From: CAZABC01 sp964483405
Lineage (GTDB): Bacteria > Chloroflexota > Limnocylindria > Limnocylindrales > CSP1-4
Assembly: GCA_964483405.1 (NCBI GenBank)
Contig: CAZABC010000038.1
Coordinates: 1 to 20,485 of the forward strand
Length of the DNA stretch: 20,485 nucleotides
Direction: 5' to 3'
Below the pieces are notes generated by a model. That model was not told the origin of the DNA and ran no database searches. It saw only the letters and a list, made by a program, of their open reading frames with translations. The first letter of the stretch is position 1, and each line of letters starts with the position of its first letter. A program made the translations under genes and the position numbers. This document shows positions 15,718 to 20,485 of the stretch, piece after piece.

Positions 15718-16532
15718 CCGCGGCCCGGCCGGGACCGGCGCGCCGCCCGATCGCCCGCCCGGAGCGGGATCTCGTGGCCGCGCTCCGGGCCGAGCTCGCC
15801 GCGATCGATCCGGCCCGGCCGTGCGACCGGGCGGCCGAGGCGGTGGCGCTCGCGGGACGCGGCCGGTCGCGCGACGTAAGCCTCGCCCGGCTGGCCCACC
15901 GGCTCGCGACGGGAGCGGAGCCGGCCCACGGGTTCGACTGGGCCGCGGCCCCCGAGCACTGCCGGTCGGCGTGGCTGCGCGGGACGTTCCTCGCCCGGGG
16001 ATCGCTCAGCCTCGCTGCGGGTCGGACCCACCTCGAGTTCCTCGTGCCGGTCGGGGAGGGGGTCGAGCTGGCCGAGCGGCTGGCCGACGGGGGACTCCCG
16101 ACGATCGTCCGCACGCGCCGCGGCCGCGATGTCGTCATCTCGAAGAACACCGAGACCGTCGGCACGTTCCTTCGGCGGATCGGGGCCGGGGCGGCCCTCC
16201 TCGAGGTCGAGGCGCGCCAGGTGTCGCGGGCGCTCCGCGGCGAGCTGAACCGGGTCCTCAACGCCGAGTCGGCGAACCTCGGGCGGGCGGTCGCCGCCGC
16301 GGGCCGACAGCTCGCCGCGATCGATGCGCTGACCGCCGATGGACGCCTCGGCGAGCAGCCGTACGTCGTCCGCCTCGTCGCGGACGCCCGCCGGGAGGCT
16401 CCGGAGGCGACCCTCGCCGAGCTCGCCGAGCTCGCCGGGGTCCATCGCTCGGCGGCGCAGCGGGCCCTCGAGCGGCTCGAGTGGCTCGCCCTGCACGACC
16501 CGGACGGTGCCGCCGACCGGCCCGTGGCATGA
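15714..16532 (+). CDS. whiA: sporulation/cell-division regulator WhiA, shortened N-terminal region
   Basis: 272 residues against the usual 310-330. The start ATG (15714) overlaps the yvcK stop as ATGA. WhiA is a DNA-binding protein built from a degenerate LAGLIDADG homing-endonuclease fold plus a C-terminal helix-turn-helix. The second LAGLIDADG-like half is recognisable (SAWLRGTFLARGSLS, THLEFLVP, then SKNTETVGTFLRRIGA), as is the linker LNRVLNAESANLGRAVAAAGRQLAAID and the HTH region (TLAELAELAGVHRSAAQRALERL). The first half, normally about 70 residues after the Cys-Arg-Lys-Ala-like segment, is cut to about 30. Identification rests on these motifs and on the rapZ-yvcK-whiA order. It is unlikely to have endonuclease activity, as for the family in general. 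Confidence 0.88.
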   Translation: MTAARPGPARRPIARPERDLVAALRAELAAIDPARPCDRAAEAVALAGRGRSRDVSLARLAHRLATGAEPAHGFDWAAAPEHCRSAWLRGTFLARGSLSLAAGRTHLEFLVPVGEGVELAERLADGGLPTIVRTRRGRDVVISKNTETVGTFLRRIGAGAALLEVEARQVSRALRGELNRVLNAESANLGRAVAAAGRQLAAIDALTADGRLGEQPYVVRLVADARREAPEATLAELAELAGVHRSAAQRALERLEWLALHDPDGAADRPVA

Positions 16533-16540
16533 TTCGGTCG

Positions 16541-17341
16541 ATGCGCCCGATCATCGTCGCCGCCAACTGGAAGATGCACACGACGCCCGCGGACGCCGGC
16601 GAGCTGGCCGCCACCATCGCCCGTCGAGCGGCGGCGCCGGGCGTCGTCCGGGTGATCTGCCCGCCCTTCGTCTGCCTGGCCGCGGTCCGCGACGCGCTGG
16701 CCGGCGAGGACGTCGCGGTCGGCGCCCAGAACCTCCACCACGAGGCTGCCGGCGCGTACACCGGCGAAGTCGCGGCGGCGATGCTCGCGGGCCTGGCAAG
16801 CTGGGTCATCGTCGGCCACAGCGAGCGCCGCCGCGACGCCGGCGAGACCGACGCGCTCGTCGGGCGCAAGCTCGCCCGGGCGCTCGAGTCGGGCCTCCGC
16901 CCGATCCTCTGCGTCGGCGAGCAGCTCGCCGAGCGCGAGGCCGGCCGGGCCGAGGCGGTCGTCGCGACCCAGCTGGGGGGTGCCCTCGCCGACCACGGTC
17001 CGGCGGCCCTCGTCGACGGCGGGCTGGTCGTCGCCTACGAGCCGGTCTGGGCGATCGGGACCGGGCGGACGTCGACCGGCGCCGACGCGGCGCGGATGGC
17101 GGCCGCCATCCGGACCACGGTCCGGGGCCTCGGCTGGGGCGATGCGGCCGAGGCGCTGCCGGTGCTCTACGGCGGCTCCGTGACGAGCGCCTCGATCGAC
17201 GAGTTCATGAGCGAGCCCTCGATCGACGGCGCGCTCGTCGGCGGGGCATCGCTCAAGCCCGACGAGATGGCCGCGATCGTCGGACGGGCCGGGGTCACCG
17301 CGGCGGCGCGGGCCGCCGCCGACGCCGTGGCCGGCCGCTGA
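16541..17341 (+). CDS. tpiA: triosephosphate isomerase
   Basis: 266 residues, slightly longer than the typical 250. The enzyme interconverts dihydroxyacetone phosphate and glyceraldehyde 3-phosphate. Catalytic residues are in place: N9 and K11 in ANWKMH, H93 in IVGHSERR and E167 in AYEPVWAIGTG, whose loop closes over the substrate. LYGGSVT near residue 207 is the phosphate-binding segment. The ATG at 16541 is set by the conserved N-terminus and lies 8 nt after the whiA stop, so it is probably the fourth gene of the rapZ operon. In many relatives gap and pgk sit between whiA and tpiA; here both are missing. Confidence 0.97.
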   Translation: MRPIIVAANWKMHTTPADAGELAATIARRAAAPGVVRVICPPFVCLAAVRDALAGEDVAVGAQNLHHEAAGAYTGEVAAAMLAGLASWVIVGHSERRRDAGETDALVGRKLARALESGLRPILCVGEQLAEREAGRAEAVVATQLGGALADHGPAALVDGGLVVAYEPVWAIGTGRTSTGADAARMAAAIRTTVRGLGWGDAAEALPVLYGGSVTSASIDEFMSEPSIDGALVGGASLKPDEMAAIVGRAGVTAAARAAADAVAGR

Positions 17342-17387
17342 CCGACGCCGCCGAGCGCCCGACCCCGATCCCCGGAGGACCGCCACG

Positions 17388-18152
17388 ATGCCGCACACGC
17401 TCGTCCTGCTCCGCCACGGCGAGAGCACCTGGAACCAGGAGAACCGGTTCACCGGCTGGACGGACGTCGATCTCTCGCCGGCCGGGGTCGCCGAGGCGCA
17501 TGAGGCCGGTCGGCTGCTCCGCGAGGAAGGGTTCGCCTTCGACCTCGCCTACACCTCGGTCCTGAAGCGGGCGATCCGGACGCTCTGGATCACCCTCGAC
17601 GAGCTCGACCGGATGTGGCTGCCGGTCGAACACTCGTGGCGCCTCAACGAGCGCCACTACGGCTCGCTCCAGGGCCTCAACAAGGCCGAGATGGCGGTCC
17701 GCTTCGGGGAGGACCAGGTCCGGGTCTGGCGCCGGAGCTACGACGTCCCTCCGCCGGCGCTCGACGACGGCGACGAGCGGCTGCCGGCCCGCGACCCCCG
17801 CTACGCCGGGATCGATCCGGCTGAGCTGCCGCGGGCGGAATCGCTCAAGGACACGGTCGCCCGATTCCTGCCGTACTGGGAGTCGACGATCGCGCCGTCG
17901 GTCCGCGACGGTCGCCGGGTGCTCATCGCCGCCCATGGGAACAGCCTCAGGGCGCTCGTCAAGTACCTCGACGGCATCGACGATACCGAGATCGTCGGGC
18001 TGAACATCCCGACGGCGATCCCGCTCGTCTACGAGCTGGACGACGATCTCCGCCCGCTGGGCCGGCGCTATCTCGGCGACGCCGCGCGGGTCGCGGCCGC
18101 CGCGGCCGCCGTGGCGGCTCAGGGGACCGCGGCCGGCGCGGGTCGCGGCTGA
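17388..18152 (+). CDS. gpmA: 2,3-bisphosphoglycerate-dependent phosphoglycerate mutase
   Basis: 254 residues, family length about 250. It interconverts 3- and 2-phosphoglycerate through a phosphohistidine. LLRHGESTWN carries the nucleophile H10; the partner residues R61, E88 (NERHYGSLQGLNK) and H183 (AAHGNSLRALVKYLDG) are present, and GWTDVDLS is the usual dPGM segment. The start is supported by the best Shine-Dalgarno in the window, GGAGG at 17374-17378, 9 nt before the ATG. The last 25 residues are Ala/Gly-rich and not part of the conserved fold. It lies 46 nt after tpiA, another glycolytic gene. Confidence 0.96.
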   Translation: MPHTLVLLRHGESTWNQENRFTGWTDVDLSPAGVAEAHEAGRLLREEGFAFDLAYTSVLKRAIRTLWITLDELDRMWLPVEHSWRLNERHYGSLQGLNKAEMAVRFGEDQVRVWRRSYDVPPPALDDGDERLPARDPRYAGIDPAELPRAESLKDTVARFLPYWESTIAPSVRDGRRVLIAAHGNSLRALVKYLDGIDDTEIVGLNIPTAIPLVYELDDDLRPLGRRYLGDAARVAAAAAAVAAQGTAAGAGRG

Positions 18153-18160
18153 CGCTGTGC

Positions 18161-18166
18161 TACCAT
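18161..18166 (+). promoter_or_regulatory. extended -10-like box TGC-TACCAT upstream of secG
   Basis: TACCAT is preceded by TGC and lies 43 nt before the secG GTG. The self-complementary 12-mer CGGCGGCCGCCG (18168-18179) starts two bases later, covering the predicted transcription start. No -35 was recognised. Confidence 0.4.
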
Positions 18167-18209
18167 CCGGCGGCCGCCGTACGGTGAGCCGCATGAGGTC
18201 CCGTCACCT

Positions 18210-18428
18210 GTGAACCCGTTCCTGGCCATCGGCCAGATCCTCGTCAGCGTCGCGCTCATCGCCGCGATCCTCCTCCAGGCGCGTGGGACCGGGCTGTCGT
18301 CCACATTCGGCGGCGACTCGGCCGTCTACCGCAGCCGGCGGGGGATCGAGAAGAGCCTGTTCCGCTTCACCATCGTCCTCGCGGCGCTCTTCGTGATCTT
18401 CTCGATCGCCTTTTTCATCTTCGCCTAG
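18210..18428 (+). CDS. secG: preprotein translocase subunit SecG
   Basis: 72 residues, the expected size. SecG is the small non-essential subunit of the SecYEG channel. Two hydrophobic helices (about 5-23 and 49-71) flank a polar loop; the family pattern LLQARGTGLSSTFGGD at the end of the first helix is clear. The GTG at 18210 follows GAGGT (18195-18199). Its neighbourhood downstream of tpiA matches the common tpiA-secG arrangement, here with gpmA inserted. A hairpin 36 nt after the stop may end the transcript. Confidence 0.93.
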   Translation: MNPFLAIGQILVSVALIAAILLQARGTGLSSTFGGDSAVYRSRRGIEKSLFRFTIVLAALFVIFSIAFFIFA

Positions 18429-18464
18429 CAGGCCTGAGGCACCCGGGAGGGTCGCGCCCCCGAC

Positions 18465-18484
18465 CGACCCGGACGGCCGGGTCG
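18465..18484 (+). terminator. hairpin after secG
   Basis: CGACCCGG (18465-18472) pairs perfectly with CCGGGTCG (18477-18484) around loop ACGG. It stands in the 73-nt gap before the next start. There is no T-run, as with the hairpin at 2096-2127. Confidence 0.45.
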
Positions 18485-18501
18485 ACGGTTCCACACCGAG
18501 C

Positions 18502-20232
18502 ATGCTGACCCGACGTGACCGCGCCCTCGCCGGCGCGCTGACCGCCATCCTCCTCGTCCTCGTCGCGGTCGTCGCCTGGCCGGCGATCCGCCCCGATGTC
18601 GCCGGCGTCCCCTCGCCGAGCCCATCGGCCCCGACGGCCCGGCCCTACGTCGAGGGTTTCGTCGGCCGGCCGACGAGCGTCAGCCCGTTCGGCGCCTCGA
18701 CACCCGCCGACAGGGCGCTCGTTGCCCTCGTCTTCAGCGGCCTGCTCCGCCTCGGGCCGGGCGAGACGCTCGTGCCGGACCTCGCCGACCACTGGTCGAG
18801 CGACGTCGAGGGGCGGACGTACACGTTCACCCTCCGCGCCGACGCCCGCTGGCACGACGGCCTCCCGGTCACCGCGGATGACGTCGCCTTCACCGTCCGC
18901 TCGCTGCAGGATCCGGCCTACACCGGGCCGGGTGGCGCGTCATGGCGCGACGTCACCGTGACCGTCCTCGACGCCCGGACGGTCCGCTTCGAGCTCGGCG
19001 ACCCGATCGCCGGGTTCCTCTATGCCGCGACCCAGCCGATCGCGCCGGCTCACCTGCTCGACGGGGTCCCGCCGGAGGACCTCGCGGCGAATCCATTCGG
19101 CCAGCAGCCGGTGGGCAGCGGGCCGTACCGGCTCGTCTCGTGGAACGCGAGCGAGGCCGTCCTCGAGGCGGCGGTGCCGCTCGAAGACGAGGTGGATGCG
19201 AGCCCGTCGCCGACGTCGCCGGATAGCCTCGCGAGCCCGGGCCCGAGCCCGACGCCGTCGCGGCCGCTCCCGTACCTCGCCGATGTCGAGTTCCGGTTCT
19301 CGATCGACCCGGCGACCGTGGCCGTTGGGTTCGCCGCCGGCGAGATCGACGCGGTCGCCGGCCTGCCGCCGGACCTCGCGGCCGAGCTCGGGTTCCAGCG
19401 CGGCTCGCGGCTGCTCCGCTACCCCGGCTCGACGCTGACGGCCGTCCTGTTCGATCTCCGCGCCGATCGCCGGGAGTTCCAGGACGAGCGGACGCGCCTG
19501 GCGCTGCTCGCGGCGATCGACCGCGACGCGATCGTCGCCGGCCAGTACGCGGGGCTCGCGGCCCGGGCCGACGCGCCGATCCCGCCGACCTCCTGGGCCT
19601 TCGACGCGGCCGCCAGCCCGCCGGTCCCGCACGACCCGGCGGCCGCGGCGAGCGGGCTCGAGGCCGCCGGCTGGCGGAAGCGGACCGACGGCGCCTGGGC
19701 TGCCCCGGGGACGACGGACGCCTACCGGCTCGAGCTGATCGCCCCCGACGAGGCGTCCAACCCCGGCCTCTGGGCGGTCGCCAACGAGGTCGCCGACGAC
19801 TGGCGGGCGATCGGGATGACCGTCGACCTCGTCGGCCTGCCGGCGGGGGAGCTGACCGAGGAGCGCCTCAAGACCGGCGACTTCGCCGTGGCGCTGCTCG
19901 ACCTCGCGATCGGACTCGACCCCGACCTGTACCCGCTCCTCGCCTCGACCCAGACGGTCAGCGGCGGCGCGAACGTGAGCGGCATCCAGGACCCGACGCT
20001 CGACGCCAAGCTCATCGCCGCGCGGACGCCCGGCCCGCCCGAGCAGCGGACCGCGGCCTACACGGACCTCCAGGTCTACCTGGCGGCCGAGCAGCCGCTT
20101 CTCCCGCTCGTCTGGGCCGACGTCGCCGTGCCGGTCCACGACGCGCTCCACGGACCGACCGCGCGGCGCCTCGGGGACGGGGCTGACCGGTTCTACGATG
20201 TGCTAACATGGCGCCTCGCTGACGACCGGTGA
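18502..20232 (+). CDS. family 5 (oligopeptide-type) ABC transporter solute-binding protein, orphan
   Basis: 576 residues. The family binds peptides, nickel or other solutes outside the cell and passes them to a permease. The SBP_bac_5 core is clear from about residue 85: GETLVPDLADHWSSDVEGRT... then FTLRADARWHDGLPVTADDVAFTVRSLQDP, GSGPYRLVSW, and a C-terminal domain with ERLKTGDFAVALLDLAIGLDPD. The N-terminus has a single hydrophobic segment (about 9-28) without a lipobox cysteine, so it is either membrane-anchored or a cleaved secreted protein. A Ser-Pro linker (36-45) follows the anchor, and a second Ser/Pro-rich stretch (about 232-254) is inserted in the binding domain. No permease or ATPase gene is within the window; the substrate is unknown. 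The weak ribosome site leaves the start moderately certain. Confidence 0.85.
   Translation: MLTRRDRALAGALTAILLVLVAVVAWPAIRPDVAGVPSPSPSAPTARPYVEGFVGRPTSVSPFGASTPADRALVALVFSGLLRLGPGETLVPDLADHWSSDVEGRTYTFTLRADARWHDGLPVTADDVAFTVRSLQDPAYTGPGGASWRDVTVTVLDARTVRFELGDPIAGFLYAATQPIAPAHLLDGVPPEDLAANPFGQQPVGSGPYRLVSWNASEAVLEAAVPLEDEVDASPSPTSPDSLASPGPSPTPSRPLPYLADVEFRFSIDPATVAVGFAAGEIDAVAGLPPDLAAELGFQRGSRLLRYPGSTLTAVLFDLRADRREFQDERTRLALLAAIDRDAIVAGQYAGLAARADAPIPPTSWAFDAAASPPVPHDPAAAASGLEAAGWRKRTDGAWAAPGTTDAYRLELIAPDEASNPGLWAVANEVADDWRAIGMTVDLVGLPAGELTEERLKTGDFAVALLDLAIGLDPDLYPLLASTQTVSGGANVSGIQDPTLDAKLIAARTPGPPEQRTAAYTDLQVYLAAEQPLLPLVWADVAVPVHDALHGPTARRLGDGADRFYDVLTWRLADDR
20204..20209 (+). promoter_or_regulatory. 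extended -10-like box TGC-TAACAT, probable tRNA-Leu promoter
   Basis: TAACAT preceded by TGC lies within the last codons of the solute-binding protein gene, 60 nt before the first tRNA-Leu. It is the best promoter candidate for the tRNA pair. A weak CTGACC is found at 20183-20188 but at short spacing. Confidence 0.45.
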
Positions 20233-20269
20233 GGCTTGCCATGCCGGTCGCCATCGGAGTCGGGTCCAC

Positions 20270-20358
20270 GCCGAGGTGGCGGAATTGGTAGACGCGCTAG
20301 CCTCAGGAGCTAGTGGCTCGTAAGGGCCGTATGGGTTCAAATCCCTTCCTCGGTACCA
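20270..20358 (+). tRNA. tRNA-Leu (anticodon CAG)
   Basis: A class II tRNA fold can be drawn: acceptor GCCGAGG (20270-20276) with CCTCGGT (20348-20354), D arm GCG/CGC, anticodon stem CTAGC (20297-20301) with GCTAG (20309-20313), anticodon CAG at 20304-20306, a long variable arm GGCTC-GTAA-GGGCC, and a T loop TTCAAAT. Discriminator A20355 is followed by an encoded CCA (20356-20358). The T stem has one T-T mismatch (20332/20346). It decodes CUG. Confidence 0.95.
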
Positions 20359-20396
20359 CACCTCGAACCCTCCAAGGACCCGATCGCCGGCGACCT

Positions 20397-20481
20397 GCCC
20401 AGGTGGCGGAATTGGTATACGCGTACGTTTGAGGGGCGTATGAGGCAACTCATCCGGGTTCAAGTCCCGGCCTGGGCACCA
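20397..20481 (+). tRNA. tRNA-Leu (anticodon GAG)
   Basis: Acceptor GCCCAGG (20397-20403) pairs with CCTGGGC (20471-20477). D arm GCG/CGC, anticodon stem TACGT (20424-20428) with GCGTA (20436-20440), anticodon GAG at 20431-20433, variable arm TGAG-GCAA-CTCA, T stem CCGGG/CCCGG with loop TTCAAGT. Discriminator A20478 and encoded CCA (20479-20481). It decodes CUC and CUU. It lies 38 nt after the first tRNA-Leu and is likely processed from the same transcript. Confidence 0.95.
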
Positions 20482-20485
20482 CCCT

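Overview
This is a GC-rich, densely packed bacterial chromosome segment with every supported gene on the + strand. It looks like a housekeeping region, not a mobile or accessory island: I see no insertion sequence, integrase, phage gene, CRISPR array or rRNA. High GC, GTG starts, the rapZ-yvcK-whiA block, and a YvcK with an N-terminal membrane anchor suggest a Chloroflexota-type organism (perhaps a Limnocylindria-like lineage). An actinobacterium-like source cannot be excluded. This placement is inference from gene content and order; no marker was searched.

Layout. (1) Positions 1-3640 hold two secreted, modular surface proteins: the 3' part of a 5'-nucleotidase/metallophosphatase with an Ig-like and a FIMAH-like C-terminus, then a protein with two HYR domains and a PxKF-like tail. 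(2) uvrC (nucleotide excision repair) starts at 3719. (3) secD and secF, overlapping by 8 nt, encode the Sec accessory membrane pair; SecF carries a striking Ser-Pro repeat insertion. (4) recJ, a membrane-anchored PD40/TolB-like beta-propeller protein and pyrF form a tight set (10086-10089 is an ATGA overlap; 14 nt separate the last two). (5) tatA and tatC supply the twin-arginine translocase. (6) rapZ, yvcK and whiA are chained by 4-nt overlaps and followed 8 nt later by tpiA, then gpmA and secG. (7) An oligopeptide-type solute-binding protein without transporter partners is followed by two tandem tRNA-Leu genes (anticodons CAG and GAG).

How the genes fit together. Three protein-export modules (SecDF, TatAC, SecG) are interleaved with DNA repair (UvrC, RecJ), pyrimidine synthesis (PyrF), central carbon metabolism and its control (TpiA, GpmA, YvcK, RapZ) and the WhiA regulator. 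Several exported or membrane proteins share Ser/Pro-rich spacers. Several genes have a TANNNT -10-like box 6-9 nt before the start codon and no evident Shine-Dalgarno, which points to leaderless or very short-leader transcripts.

No intergenic gap exceeds 300 bases; the longest is 2050-2272, which holds two hairpins. I did not find a convincing undescribed multi-gene system. The most unusual items are the SecF Ser-Pro insertion, the near-start -10 boxes and a WhiA that appears to lack much of its first LAGLIDADG-like half.
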